From DASQUK01 sp963756425 (lineage in GTDB: Bacteria > Actinomycetota > Acidimicrobiia > Acidimicrobiales > VFJN01): a stretch of 64,000 nucleotides of DNA. The notes beneath the pieces are model-generated. The model saw only the letters and a program-made list of their open reading frames with translations. It ran no database searches and was not told where the DNA came from. Below, piece by piece: positions 21,889 to 31,873 of the stretch. The DNA lies in assembly GCA_963756425.1 (NCBI GenBank), contig CAVWNW010000001.1:186001-250000 (forward strand), given 5' to 3'. Position 1 is the first letter of the stretch; each line of letters begins with the position of its first letter. The position numbers and the translations under genes are program-made.

Positions 21889-24009
21889 GTGCCCGTGCCG
21901 CCAGACGCGCTGACGACGGAGGGCGAGCCCTTCCCCGAGCGGTACCGCAACCGAGAGCTGTCGTGGCTGGATTTCAACGAGCGGGTGCTCGCGATGGCCG
22001 AGGACCAGCGGGTCCCCCTCCTGGAGCGGGCCAAGTTCCTGGCCATCTTCACCCAGAACCTCGACGAGTTCTTCCAGGTCCGTGTCGCCGGCCTGAAGGA
22101 CCTGGTCGCGGCCGGTGTGGCCACGACCAGCCCCGACGGCCGGACCGCGGCACAGCAGCTCCTCGACATCCGCGACCGCCTGGACAAGCACCTGCCACGG
22201 ATGCAGGCGGTGTTCGTCGACCAGGTGGCACCGGCGCTGGCCGTGGCCGGCATCCGGCTGTCGTCGTGGGCCGACCTCGACGAGGAGGACGAGAAGTTCC
22301 TGGTGGAGACGTTCGAGGAGCGCATCTTCCCCATCCTCACCCCCCTCGCGGTCGATCCTGGCCACCCCTTCCCGTACATCTCCAACATGTCGCTCAACCT
22401 GGCCGTGATGGTGCGCGACCCGGAGGAGGGGGTGCGGCGCTTCGCCCGGGTCAAGGTGCCGTCGCTCCTGCCCAGATTCGTGGTGCTGCCCGACGGCGAG
22501 CGCTACGTGCCCCTGGAGCAGGTGATCGCGGCCCACCTCGACCAGCTCTTCCCGGGCATGGAGATCGAGCAGCACCACGCCTTCCGGGTCACCCGCAACG
22601 CCGACCTGACGCTCGAGGAGGAGGAGGCCGACGACCTGCTGGCCGCCGTCGAGATCGAGCTGCGACGGCGGCGCTTCGGCCGCGCCGTGCGATTGGAGAT
22701 CGACGCCGCGATGTCCGAGGAGGTGCTCGAGCTGCTCCAGCGGGAGCTGGTGCTGGCCGACGACGATGTCTACGCATCCGTGGCCCCGATCGACCTCGGG
22801 GGCTTGTGGGCGGTGCACGGCCTCGACCGCCCCGACCTCAAGGACCCGCCATACACGCGGGTCACGCCGGCGCGGCTCTCGTCGGACGAGGGCGAGCGGG
22901 TCGACACCTTCGCGGCCGTCCGGCGGGGCGACATGCTGGTCCACCACCCCTACGAGAGCTTCCGGACCACGGTCGAGGAGTTCGTGCGCCAGGCGTCGAC
23001 CGATCCCCACGTGCTTGCGATCAAGATGACGCTGTACCGGACGTCCGGCGACAGCCCCATCGCCCGGTCGCTCATCCGCGCCGCCGAGCGGGGCAAGCAG
23101 GTGGCGGTCATCGTCGAGCTCAAGGCGCGGTTCGACGAGGGCGCCAACATCGAGTGGGCCCGCGCGCTCGAGACCGCGGGCGTCCACGTGGCGTACGGGT
23201 TCGTCGGGCTCAAGGTCCACGCCAAGACCCTGCTCATCGTGCGGGAGGAATCCGACGGCCTGCGGCTCTACTGCCACATCGGCACGGGGAACTACAACTC
23301 CCGCACGGCGCGCATCTACGAGGACTTGGGGCTGCTCACGTGCGACCCCGACATCGGCAGCGACCTCACCCAGCTGTTCAACGAGCTGACCGGCTACGGC
23401 CGCAACGTCGACTACCGACGGCTGCTGGTCGCGCCCCGGATGCTCCGCTCGGGGCTCGTCGACCTCATTCGGGGTGAGGTGGCCGCGGAGCAGGCGGAGC
23501 CAGGCCGGGGCCGCATCACCATGAAGATGAACAGCCTGGTCGACACCGGGCTGATCGACGAGCTCTACGCCGCCTCGCAGGCCGGCGTGCAGGTCGACCT
23601 GATCGTGCGGGGCATCTGCTGCCTGACGCCCGGGGTGCCGGGGCTGTCGGAGACGATCCGGGTGCGCTCGATCGTGGGCCGCTACCTCGAGCACTCGCGG
23701 ATCTACCGGTTTGCCAATGGCGGCGGGCCGGGGCAGCCCCGGGTGCTGATCGGCTCGGCCGACCTCATGCCCCGCAACCTCGACCGCCGCGTCGAGGTGC
23801 TGACGCCGGTCGTCGAGCCCGAGTTGCAGGAGCGCCTGGACGAGGTGTTCGAGGTCGAGTTGGCCGACGACGTGCTTGCCTGGACCATGGGCCCCGACGG
23901 TCGCTGGACCCGGGTGGCCCCCGGAGGCTCCATCGACACCCACACCCGCCTCCAGGAGCTCACCACCGAGCGCGGCGGGACGCTCGCGGCGGCCGCCGTC
24001 GCGCTCTGA
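21889..24009 (+). CDS. ppk: Polyphosphate kinase 1
   Basis: Catalyses reversible transfer of the terminal phosphate of ATP to polyphosphate. The 706-residue length is typical. The N-terminal domain opens with RYRNRELSWLDFNERVL. The phospholipase D-like catalytic half has the phosphorylated His at about 463 in CHIGTGNYN, followed by SRTARIYEDLGLLT. HHPYESFRTTVEEFVRQAS and the KVHAKTLLI segment are also canonical. Start is GTG 21889. Functionally it belongs with the phosphate-handling genes at 27-36 kb, although no PHO-box repeat is obvious in front of it. Confidence 0.96.
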   Translation: MPVPPDALTTEGEPFPERYRNRELSWLDFNERVLAMAEDQRVPLLERAKFLAIFTQNLDEFFQVRVAGLKDLVAAGVATTSPDGRTAAQQLLDIRDRLDKHLPRMQAVFVDQVAPALAVAGIRLSSWADLDEEDEKFLVETFEERIFPILTPLAVDPGHPFPYISNMSLNLAVMVRDPEEGVRRFARVKVPSLLPRFVVLPDGERYVPLEQVIAAHLDQLFPGMEIEQHHAFRVTRNADLTLEEEEADDLLAAVEIELRRRRFGRAVRLEIDAAMSEEVLELLQRELVLADDDVYASVAPIDLGGLWAVHGLDRPDLKDPPYTRVTPARLSSDEGERVDTFAAVRRGDMLVHHPYESFRTTVEEFVRQASTDPHVLAIKMTLYRTSGDSPIARSLIRAAERGKQVAVIVELKARFDEGANIEWARALETAGVHVAYGFVGLKVHAKTLLIVREESDGLRLYCHIGTGNYNSRTARIYEDLGLLTCDPDIGSDLTQLFNELTGYGRNVDYRRLLVAPRMLRSGLVDLIRGEVAAEQAEPGRGRITMKMNSLVDTGLIDELYAASQAGVQVDLIVRGICCLTPGVPGLSETIRVRSIVGRYLEHSRIYRFANGGGPGQPRVLIGSADLMPRNLDRRVEVLTPVVEPELQERLDEVFEVELADDVLAWTMGPDGRWTRVAPGGSIDTHTRLQELTTERGGTLAAAAVAL

Positions 24010-24082
24010 CAGTCGTCGCTGGCAGCGGCGCGCGCCGGGCTGCGTCGCCTTAATTGTCAGTGCGCGCTCGTAAGTTGCGCGC

Positions 24083-25447
24083 ATGGACGCAGCACCGCTC
24101 GTCGTGGGCATCGTGGCCGGGCTCGCCGCCGGGCTGGCGGCCGCGGGCGCGATCGCCCGCTCGGTGGCGTCGACGGCCGCCCACTCGGCGGCGCGGTCGA
24201 CAGCCGACGCCGCGGCCAACCGGCTGCGGTCCGAGGCCGGTGCCGACCGCGAAGCGATGGTGCGCGCCGCCGTGGAGACCGTGGTGGCCGTGGCGGGGGA
24301 GCGGCTGGGCGCGCAGGCCGACGCCGGAGCGCGCGAGCTCGAGTCGCACCAGCGATCCTTCGAGCAGCGAGTCGGTGAGATGGGGGGCCGCGTCGCCGAG
24401 GAGATCGAGCTGCGCAATGCCGTCGTCGAGCAGCGCATGGGCGACGTCCGCAGCGAGCTGGCGAAGGTGGCCGAGCTCGTCGCCTGCCTCCAGCGGGAGC
24501 GGGCCGAGCAGCAGGGCCGGGTCGAGTCGCGGCTCGCGGAGGTGGCGGCGGTGGGCGCCCGCCTCGCCGAAACCACCCAGTCGCTGCGGCAGGCGCTCGC
24601 CAGCCCCCAGGCCCGCGGCCAGTGGGGCGAGCGCATGGCCGACGACGTGTTGCGCGCCGCCGGGCTGGTCGAGGGCATCAACTACCGCAAGCAGTCGCGA
24701 ATCTCGGGAGCGGGCACGGTTCCGGACTTCACTTTCATGCTGCCCGGGGGCCGCGTCCTCCACATGGACGTGAAGTTCCCGATCGACAACTACCTCCGGT
24801 ACCTCGAGGCGGCCACCGACGGTGAACGCGATCGTCACCGTGTGGCGTTCGTGCGCGACGTGCGGGCCCGGGTCAAGGAGCTGTCGGGTCGCCTCTACAT
24901 CCATCCCGACGACACGGTCGACGAGATGCTCCTGTTCATCCCCAACGAGTCGGTGTACGCGTTCGTGCACACCCACGACCGCGACCTCGTGGAGGTGGCG
25001 CTGCGGCAGAAGGTCGTGCTCTGCTCGCCGAGCACGTTGTTCTCGGTGCTCGCCGTCATCCGCCAGGCGGTCGAGCAGGTGCAGCTGCAGCGCACGTCCG
25101 ACGAGATCCTGGCCTGCTTGGCGGCGTTCGAGCAGCAGTGGGGCAAGTTCACCGACGCCCTCGACAAGGTCGGCCGCGGGCTCGACACAGTCCGCCGCGG
25201 CTGGGACGACCTGGCGGGGACACGCCGCCGCCAGCTCGAGCGCCAGTTCGACCGGGTGGGCGACCTGCGCTCGCGACGCGAGGTGACGGGCTCTGCCGCC
25301 GGGAACGCCGGGAACGCGACGACCGATCCCGGCGGCAGCTTGGCGGCCGCCGCCGACGGCGAGGTTGAGGTGCTGCGCCGGGCGGCCGGCGACGTCCGCG
25401 AGCTGCCGCGGCCACCCGGCCTGCCCGGCACCGCAGCGGCCGGGTGA
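24083..25447 (+). CDS. rmuC: DNA recombination protein RmuC homologue
   Basis: A 454-residue protein with an N-terminal hydrophobic segment (about 5-27), a long Ala/Glu/Arg-rich coiled coil (about 30-175) and the RmuC nuclease-like core. The core starts at the signature RGQWGE and continues through GTVPDFTFMLPGG, LHMDVKFPIDNY and the LFIPNESVYAF segment. The family limits DNA inversions and recombination at repeats; the mechanism is thought to be nuclease-like. A Gly/Ala-rich tail of about 60 residues follows. The upstream spacer contains the repeated heptamer TGCGCGC, of unknown meaning. Confidence 0.93.
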   Translation: MDAAPLVVGIVAGLAAGLAAAGAIARSVASTAAHSAARSTADAAANRLRSEAGADREAMVRAAVETVVAVAGERLGAQADAGARELESHQRSFEQRVGEMGGRVAEEIELRNAVVEQRMGDVRSELAKVAELVACLQRERAEQQGRVESRLAEVAAVGARLAETTQSLRQALASPQARGQWGERMADDVLRAAGLVEGINYRKQSRISGAGTVPDFTFMLPGGRVLHMDVKFPIDNYLRYLEAATDGERDRHRVAFVRDVRARVKELSGRLYIHPDDTVDEMLLFIPNESVYAFVHTHDRDLVEVALRQKVVLCSPSTLFSVLAVIRQAVEQVQLQRTSDEILACLAAFEQQWGKFTDALDKVGRGLDTVRRGWDDLAGTRRRQLERQFDRVGDLRSRREVTGSAAGNAGNATTDPGGSLAAAADGEVEVLRRAAGDVRELPRPPGLPGTAAAG

Positions 25448-25512
25448 CGCGTTCGTCATGCCGAGTGCTATTACTTCGCGGCGGGTGAGCGCTGTCAGAT
25501 GGAGGGATCGCG

Positions 25513-26382
25513 ATGCGCCGTTTGCTCTGCGCCTTGGTCGGCGTCCTGGCCTTGGTGGCGGTTGGCTGCGACTTTCAGAAGCTGGTCCCGCCCGGCGAAG
25601 CGCCGCTCCGCTACCGCGACGCGGTCTTCTCGGCGGTCACCACCACGAGCAACGTGACCTACGGCAGCGCGGTGAACCAGCAGGGCCAGACGGTCACGCT
25701 CCAGCTCGACGTGTACGCGCCGACCGGCGACAGCGTGGCCGACCGCCCGGCCATCGTCTGGGTCCATGGCGGTTCGTTCGCATTCGGCAACAAGACGTCG
25801 CCCGAGATCGTCGAGGAGGCCAGGACGTTCGCCAGGAAGGGCTTCGTCAACGTATCGATCAACTACCGGCTCGCCCCGAACGGTTGCACGACGGTCACGG
25901 CCGAGTGCGTCACGGCCATCGTCGACGCCAAGCACGACGCCCAGGCCGCGGTCCGGTTCCTGCGGGCCCGCGCCGACGACTACGGCGTCGACGAGAACCG
26001 CATCGCCATCGCCGGTACGTCGGCGGGCGCCATCACCGCGCTGAACGTCGGCTACGGGCCGGAGGACGTCGGCAATAGCGGCAACCCGGGGTTCGCCTCG
26101 ACCGTCCGTGCCGCGGTGTCGTTTTCCGGTGCGAGGATCCTGACCACCCCGAATCCTGGCGAGGCCGCCGCACTGTTGTTCCACGGGACCGCCGACCCGC
26201 TCGTCCCCTATCAGTGGGCCCTCGACACCGTGGCCGCAGCCGAGGCGGCCGACCTCACCGCGAACCTCACCACGTTCGAGGGCGCGGGCCACGTGCCCTA
26301 CTCGCAGAATCGCACGACGATCCTCGACCAGACGACCAACTTCCTGTACTGGACCCTCGACCTGACCAACGCCGCGCGCTGA
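25513..26382 (+). CDS. Alpha/beta-hydrolase lipoprotein (carboxylesterase-like)
   Basis: A 289-residue exported esterase. The signal peptide (MRRLLCALVGVLALVAVGC) ends with a lipobox-like AVGC, Cys at about 19, so it is probably lipid-anchored. The catalytic pattern is complete: oxyanion HGGSFAFG, nucleophile elbow GTSAG, acid in HGTADPLVP and His in GAGHVPY. This resembles BD-FAE/PnbA-type carboxylesterases acting on acyl or aromatic esters; the substrate is not predictable. Transcribed with its neighbours, with short gaps. Confidence 0.87.
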   Translation: MRRLLCALVGVLALVAVGCDFQKLVPPGEAPLRYRDAVFSAVTTTSNVTYGSAVNQQGQTVTLQLDVYAPTGDSVADRPAIVWVHGGSFAFGNKTSPEIVEEARTFARKGFVNVSINYRLAPNGCTTVTAECVTAIVDAKHDAQAAVRFLRARADDYGVDENRIAIAGTSAGAITALNVGYGPEDVGNSGNPGFASTVRAAVSFSGARILTTPNPGEAAALLFHGTADPLVPYQWALDTVAAAEAADLTANLTTFEGAGHVPYSQNRTTILDQTTNFLYWTLDLTNAAR

Positions 26383-26444
26383 CCGCGGCCGGTCGTGGAC
26401 GGTCGGTCGTTTCCGGTGCGGGCGAGGAAGTAGACGGCGCCATC

Positions 26445-26945
26445 GTGTCTTCTCGACCCGCCCGCCCCCGGCGAACCCGGCAGCCGAGACCCGAGGTGCG
26501 CGCCGCCGGCGGCGTCATCTGGCGGGAGGTCACGGTCGCCGACGAGGCCGGCGCGACCCGGCCGAGCGGCGAGATCGTGCTGGTCCACCGGCCGCGCTAC
26601 GACGACTGGTCGTTCCCCAAGGGCAAGCTCAACCGAGGTGAGGCCTGGAAGCGGGCGGCCGTCCGCGAGGTGCGGGAGGAGACCGGCTTGCAGTGCGAGC
26701 CGGGGGACGAGCTGCCGTCGACCGTGTACACCGACGGCAAGGGCCGCACCAAGCTGGTCCGCTACTGGATCATGCGGGTCGTCGGTGTCGAGGCGTGGGC
26801 GCCCAACGACGAGGTCGACAAGCGTCGGTGGGTCCCCATCGAGGAGGCCGCCCGGCTGCTCACATACGCCCACGACCAGGAGATGCTGGCCGGCCTGGTC
26901 GCGACGTTCGGGGGCGCTCCCCCCGATGCGCCCGGGCGACGCTGA
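26445..26945 (+). CDS. Nudix hydrolase (MutT-like)
   Basis: A 166-residue Nudix protein. The full Nudix box GKLNRGEAWKRAAVREVREE (continuing TGL) is present, preceded by AAGGVIW and the WSFPKGK segment, and followed by VRYWIMRV. That order is typical of the N-terminal domain of actinobacterial MutT1-like proteins acting on oxidised nucleotides or diadenosine polyphosphates. No histidine phosphatase domain follows, unlike full MutT1. GTG 26445 is the first reasonable start; the open frame extends upstream but overlaps the esterase gene. Confidence 0.85.
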   Translation: MSSRPARPRRTRQPRPEVRAAGGVIWREVTVADEAGATRPSGEIVLVHRPRYDDWSFPKGKLNRGEAWKRAAVREVREETGLQCEPGDELPSTVYTDGKGRTKLVRYWIMRVVGVEAWAPNDEVDKRRWVPIEEAARLLTYAHDQEMLAGLVATFGGAPPDAPGRR

Positions 26946-26953
26946 ACGGGAAC

Positions 26954-26986
26954 GTTCAACCAGCCGTCAGTGGACGTTCGCCTGGC
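26954..26986 (+). promoter_or_regulatory. PHO-box-like direct repeats before the PhoX-like gene
   Basis: Three 11-bp units: GTTCAACCAGC (26954), CGTCAGTGGAC (26965, degenerate) and GTTCGCCTGGC (26976). The 11-bp period and GTTCAnC core match the binding pattern of actinobacterial PhoP/RegX3-type regulators. It lies about 70 bp before the ATG. Confidence 0.55.
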
Positions 26987-27057
26987 GGCAAGGGCGGTGA
27001 TGCCTGCCACCCCTAGCGTCGCCCACGACCTAAACGCCGCGAGCAAGGGGAAGCTCC

Positions 27058-28493
27058 ATGTCAACGCTCGACCGCCGTTCCTTCCTCACTCGAGGGGCGG
27101 CCGCCGCCGGCACCGCCGCAGTGGGCACGACCTTGTTCCAAACCCTCAACAACCCAGCGGGCGCGTCGCGGTCTGCCGTTGGCCACCGCGGCCCGAAGGG
27201 ACGCAAGGGCGACGGAGGGTACGGCCCCCTGGCCCGCACCGCCGACCAGAACGGCGACGAGATCCTGGCCCTCCCCGACGGCTTCGAGTACGTCACGTTC
27301 TCGAAGATCGGCGACATCATGAGCGACGGCACGCCGGTTCCGGTGTCACACGACGGGATGGCCGCCTTCAAGGGGCACCGCAACACCACGCTGCTGATCC
27401 GCAACCACGAGGTCCGCTCGGGTCCGGGGACCGTCGATGGCGCGGTGCAGGCCCCGGACAACACGAAGTACGACGTGCTGGGCGTCGGCGGCAACGTGTC
27501 GGTGGTGTTCGACACCCGGCGGGGCAGGGTCCTCCGTGAGTTCGTCAGCTTCGCCGGCTCCTTCACCAACTGCGCCGGCGGGGTCGCGTTCCGTGACGCC
27601 GGCTGGATCACCTGCGAGGAAACCGTCGAGGGACCCAACGACGGCTGGGCCCAGAAGCACGGCTACAGCTACCTCGTGCGCACCAGCGCCGACGGTCCGG
27701 AGAAGTCGCCGCCGATCACGGGCATGGGCCGGTTCTCGCACGAGGCGGTGGCGACCGATCCGCGGTCGGGCTTCGTGTACCAGACCGAGGACGATGGCAA
27801 CGACAGCGGCTTCTACCGCTTCAGGCCCCGCGACCCGCGCCAGCTGACGCGTGGCGGCCGGCTCGAGATGCTGGCGGTCAAGGGCGAGTCCGCTCGACAG
27901 ATGATCACCGGTCAGCAGGTCGGCGAGTCGCTGCGCGTCGAGTGGGTGCGCATCGACGACCCCGACCCCGACCTCGAGGGCGGGGCGACCCCGTGGCGCT
28001 CCAGGGCATCGCCAAGGGCGGCGCGTTGTTCAACCGGCTCGAGGGGATCTGGTACGACGATCGCTCGAAGGGGTTCTTCTTCACCTCACCAGCGGCGGCG
28101 ACGCTGCACTGGGCCAGGTGTGGCACTACGACACCCGCGGACGGCTGACCCTTCGAGTCAGCCGGCGGCTCGGTGCTCGACTCGCCGGACAACCTGCTGG
28201 TCACCCCTCGCGGCGGCATCGTGCTGTGCGAGGACGACGCCACGGGTGCCGACAACGACACCCACCCGCTAGCCTCGGGCATCGTCGACATCAACCGGCT
28301 GATCGGCCTCAACCGCAAGGGCGAGGCCTTCGAGTTCGCCGTCAACGTGTTCAGCGACAGCGAGTTCGCCGGCGCCACCTTCTCGCCCGACGGCGACGTG
28401 CTCTTCGTCAACATCCAGGGCAACGGGTCCACGGTGCCGGGCAGCGGCATGACCTGTGCCATCACCGGGCCGTGGCGAAGGGGTGCGCTGTAG
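27058..28493 (+). pseudogene. Tat-exported PhoX-like (DUF839) protein, frameshifted
   Basis: The N-terminus carries a Tat signal (DRRSFLTRG and a hydrophobic stretch). The body contains PhoX/DUF839 features: LPDGFEYVTFSKIGD, the metal-site-like RNHE, GRFSHEAVATDPRSG and YQTEDDGNDSGFYRF. Homologues are calcium- and iron-dependent extracellular alkaline phosphatases. The reading frame breaks near 27985, 28095 and 28152, but the three pieces continue one another: DPVALQGIAKGGALFNRLEG, then GQVWHYDTRGR, then VLDSPDNLLVTPRGG to the stop at 28493. The rejoined length is about 478 residues. Single-base sequence errors are the simplest explanation. With the PHO-box-like repeats upstream it belongs to the phosphate-starvation set. 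Confidence 0.72.
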
Positions 28494-28645
28494 GGACTCG
28501 GGCCCGTCCTGTCCACCGAGCCCACCCAGGCACCCGCCGGAGCAGGCGGCCGCAACGGAGCGGCCGCCTGCTCGGCGCGCGCAGAGTGCCGCGCTGACGC
28601 CCATTCGCCCTGGTCAGCGACACGCACTCGGGCGGTTTTGGCAAC

Positions 28646-28701
28646 GTTCCCACCTCGTTCACCCGTCGTTCACCAGCGCTCTCCCCGGTCGTTCACCTCG
28701 T
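28646..28701 (+). promoter_or_regulatory. PHO box: 11-bp direct repeats before pstS
   Basis: Units GTTCCCACCTC (28646), GTTCACCCGTC (28657), GTTCACCAGCG (28668) and, 23 bp on, GTTCACCTCGT (28691). The three exact 11-bp steps with a GTTCACC core are the classic PHO-box architecture of actinobacterial PhoP/RegX3 regulators. It ends about 70 bp before the pstS start codon. Confidence 0.8.
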
Positions 28702-28769
28702 CTTCCTACGGTGCCCACGACAAGGAGCGTTCTGCTCATTTGCGACAGCAAGCCCAAGGGAGGGCATTC

Positions 28770-29818
28770 GTGAAGCTCATCAAGAAGCGCCGGCTGGCGT
28801 GGCTGGGGATCTTCCTGGCGTTCACCCTGGTTGCAGCCGCATGCGGCGACGATGACGACGACGCAGCGGCGGGGACTCGGGCGGGGATAGCGACCGAGGC
28901 TGGTGGCGACGTCTCCGGCTCGATCAACATCTCCGGGTCGTCGACCGTCGAGCCGATCACATCGCTGGCCGCGGAGGCCTTCACCGGCGAGAACAGCGGC
29001 GTCGACATCGCCGTCGACGGCCCAGGGACCGGGGACGGCTTCGAGCTGTTCTGCGATGGCCAGACCGACATCTCCGACGCCTCGAGGCCGATCGAAGACG
29101 AAGAGGCGGCCACCTGCGAGGCCAACAGCATCGAGTACACCGAGCTTCAGGTCGGCTACGACGGCATGTCCGTGCTGACCAACGCCAACAACGCCGACGC
29201 GCCGGAGTGCCTGAGCTTTGCCGACCTCTACGCCCTGATCGGCCCCGAGTCCGAGGGCTTCGACAACTGGTCCGATGCCCAGGCCCTGGCCACCGAGCTG
29301 GGCTCGACGACCCAGTTCCCGGACGCCCCGCTAGAGCTCACGGGCCCGGGCACGGAGTCGGGTACCTACGACTCGTTCATCGAGATCGCACTCTCCGGCA
29401 TCGCCGAGGAGCGCGGGCTCCCCGAGGATCAGATCGAGACCACCAGGCCCGACTACGCCTCGAGCGCCGACGACAACGTGATCATCCAGAACATCGAGGC
29501 GTCGGACACGTCGCTCGGATGGGTCGGCTTCGCCTTCGCTGAAGAGGCGGGCGACCAGGTCATCGAGATCCCCGTCTCGTCGGAGCCGGGCGGCGACTGC
29601 GTGGCCCCGAGGCTGACACGATCTCTGACAACAGCTACCCACTGTCACGCCCGCTGTTCATCTACGTGAGCACGGCCGCGGCCGACGACAACGCCGCCGT
29701 CGTACCGTTCGTCGACTTCTACCTCGAAAACCTGGACCAGTTCGTCGAGGAAGGCGGCTACGTGACGATGCCCGACGATCAGGTCCAGGCCACCGTTACG
29801 GCCTGGGACGGCCGCTGA
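28770..29818 (+). CDS. pstS: Phosphate ABC transporter substrate-binding lipoprotein PstS (frame break near 29608)
   Basis: Extracytoplasmic phosphate receptor. GTG 28770 has a GGGAGGG ribosome binding site. The signal peptide ends in a lipobox (AAAC, Cys about 25) followed by an Asp-rich linker. Phosphate-binding segments include SGSSTVEPIT near residue 55, DGPGTGDGF, DISDASRPI and GPGTESGTYDSF. After GGDCVAP the frame changes. The true ending continues as EADTISDNSYPLSRPLFIYV to TWDGR-like VTAWDGR and the stop at 29816-29818. One missing base near 29608 accounts for it, giving about 349 residues. Head of the pst operon, controlled by the PHO box upstream. Confidence 0.88.
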
Positions 29819-29838
29819 TCGGCACCAACGCCGCGCTA

Positions 29839-29874
29839 CCGTGGGGCCGGGCTACATCCAGCCCGGCCCCACGG
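29839..29874. terminator. Strong stem-loop between pstS and pstC
   Basis: Perfect 15-bp stem CCGTGGGGCCGGGCT / AGCCCGGCCCCACGG with a 6-nt ACATCC loop, 20 bp after pstS. There is no T tract. Such hairpins after binding-protein genes give partial termination and mRNA stabilisation, keeping the receptor in excess of the membrane subunits. Confidence 0.7.
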
Positions 29875-29941
29875 CCCCGCTCATCGGCCCCGGCAGGTCC
29901 CGGCCATGAATCCGACCCCCCAGCCCCCAGAGGCCTGATTT

Positions 29942-30874
29942 ATGGCGACCACCACGATCCCGCCGCCCGACCTCTCCGGCGACCCACACCGCCATCGCCG
30001 CGAGCGGACCATGGGCCTCGTCTTCGCGGCCGCGGCGGGGCTGTCGTTGGTCATCAGCGTGCTCATCCTGGTGTCCCTGTTCAGCAACGGCCTCGAGTTC
30101 TTCACCGACGTCGAGTGGTCGGGGGTCTTCGACGCCGGTAGCTGGGCCCCCCGCCAGGGCGAGTTCGGCATCACCACGATCCTCGTGGGCACCCTCATCG
30201 TGACCGGGATCGCCATGATCGTGGCGGCCCCGCTCGGCCTCGGCGCGGCCATCTACCTGTCCGAATACGCCAAGCCCCGCGTGCGCACCGTGCTCAAGCC
30301 GATCCTGGAGGTGCTCGCGGGCATCCCATCGGTCGTGCTGGGGGTGTTCGCGCTCAACTGGATCGCGCCCGAGGTGGTCGGCCGCATCTTCGGCCAGGAG
30401 CACAGCAGCGGGAGCATGATGGCGGCCGGCATCGGGGTGGGCATTCTCACGATCCCACTGGTCGCTTCCGTTTCCGAGGACGCCATGCGGGCGGTGCCCA
30501 ACAGCCTGCGCGAGGCGTCGGCCGGAGTAGGTGCCCGTCGGATGTCGACGACCGTGCGAATCGTGTTGCCCGCGGCGGTGTCGGGGATCGTGGCGGCGGT
30601 GATCCTGGCGGCATCGCGGGCAATCGGCGAGACCATGGTGGTGTTCATCGCCGGGGGCGCGGCCGATGCCGCCACGTACACGGCCAACCCCCTCGACGGG
30701 AGCCTGACCATGACGGCAGCGATGGCGTCACTGGCGGTCGGCACCGAGAACGTGCGCGGGGCCGGCCTGGCTGTTCCCAGCCTGTACTTCGTGGGCATCG
30801 TGCTGTTCTTCTTCACCTTCGCCCTGAACCTGATTGCCAACAGCGTCGTGCGCCGAGTGCGCCTGGTCTACTGA
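29942..30874 (+). CDS. pstC: Phosphate ABC transporter permease PstC
   Basis: A 310-residue inner-membrane permease with six predicted helices. It has the family EAA-loop region (SLREASAGVGARRMSTTVRIVLPAA), the LGAAIYLSEYAKPRVR segment and the ASRAIGETMVVFIAGG motif typical of PstC/PstA. It forms the channel with PstA, energised by PstB. The ATG at 29942 follows the hairpin after pstS. The stop is 12 bp before pstA. Confidence 0.95.
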   Translation: MATTTIPPPDLSGDPHRHRRERTMGLVFAAAAGLSLVISVLILVSLFSNGLEFFTDVEWSGVFDAGSWAPRQGEFGITTILVGTLIVTGIAMIVAAPLGLGAAIYLSEYAKPRVRTVLKPILEVLAGIPSVVLGVFALNWIAPEVVGRIFGQEHSSGSMMAAGIGVGILTIPLVASVSEDAMRAVPNSLREASAGVGARRMSTTVRIVLPAAVSGIVAAVILAASRAIGETMVVFIAGGAADAATYTANPLDGSLTMTAAMASLAVGTENVRGAGLAVPSLYFVGIVLFFFTFALNLIANSVVRRVRLVY

Positions 30875-30886
30875 GGGTCGAGCCGC

Positions 30887-31873
30887 ATGGCGTTCACAAC
30901 CGTTGGGAGCAGCAGCGAGGCGGCGGTCGAGGCTCAGGTCTCCGCGGCGCTCCGTGGGACGCGAGCGGACGTGCGCGGACGGGTGTTCGAGCTCGGCCTG
31001 CTCGCGGCCCTCCTCGTGTCGCTGGCCATCCTCGCGGTGCTGCTCTCCCGGGTGCTGATCGACGGTCTCCCCGTCTACACGGACCGGGGGTGGGAGTTCC
31101 TCGACGGCAGCCTGTCGGGTAGCGCAGAGCGGGCCGGCATCTCCCAGGGCATCCTCGGATCCCTCTGGATCGCGATCTGCGTGGTCGTCATCTCCTTCCC
31201 GCTCGGGATCGGTGCCGCGATCTACCTGGAGGAGTACGCCCCGCACAACCGCCTCACGTCGTTCATCGAGCTCAACATCCGCAACCTGGCCGGCGTGCCC
31301 TCGGTGGTCTACGGCCTCCTGGGGTTGGCCATATTCGTCGAGGCGTTCGGCGGGTTCAGCGGCAACGAGGGCGTCGACCGGCGCACCCTGGCGGCGGCCG
31401 GCGTCACGCTGGCCGTCCTGGTGCTGCCGATCGTCATCATCACGTCGGGCGAGGCCATCCGGGCGGTGCCACAGGCGCTGCGGGAGGGTGCCTACGGCGT
31501 GGGGGCGACCCGTTGGGAGGTCATTCGCTCGGAGGTGCTCCCGTACGCGGCGCCGGGCATCCTCACGGGTGCCCTGCTCTCGATCGCCCGGGCGGTCGGC
31601 GAAGCCGCCCCATTGATCGTCGTGGGCGCGGTCACGGGCTTCTTCAGCCAGGGCGGGGGGCTCAACGCGGCCAACCTGTTCGACCCGGGACATTTGAGCG
31701 AGCGGTTCGTGGCCTTACCCTCGATCGTGACCACGTTCGCCAAGCAGCCCGACGAAGCGTTCAGGGTGGCCAACGCGTCCGCCACGATCATGGCCATGCT
31801 CGTCTTCGTGCTGATCGTCAACTCCATCGCCATCATCCTCCGCAACCGTTTCGAGAGGAAGAGGTCGCAATGA
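30887..31873 (+). CDS. pstA: Phosphate ABC transporter permease PstA
   Basis: A 328-residue partner permease. It has an N-terminal helix at about 42-65, LGIGAAIYLEEYAPHNR, the EAA loop ALREGAYGVGATRWEVIRSEVLP and RAVGEAAPLIVVGAV. Its C-terminal helix ends with NRFERKR. The stop overlaps the pstB start (ATGA), implying coupled translation. Confidence 0.95.
   Translation: MAFTTVGSSSEAAVEAQVSAALRGTRADVRGRVFELGLLAALLVSLAILAVLLSRVLIDGLPVYTDRGWEFLDGSLSGSAERAGISQGILGSLWIAICVVVISFPLGIGAAIYLEEYAPHNRLTSFIELNIRNLAGVPSVVYGLLGLAIFVEAFGGFSGNEGVDRRTLAAAGVTLAVLVLPIVIITSGEAIRAVPQALREGAYGVGATRWEVIRSEVLPYAAPGILTGALLSIARAVGEAAPLIVVGAVTGFFSQGGGLNAANLFDPGHLSERFVALPSIVTTFAKQPDEAFRVANASATIMAMLVFVLIVNSIAIILRNRFERKRSQ

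Noticed and set aside
21547..24681. 1044-codon minus-strand frame opposite ppk and rmuC
   Set aside because: Shadow of ppk and rmuC, both with full family motifs on the plus strand.
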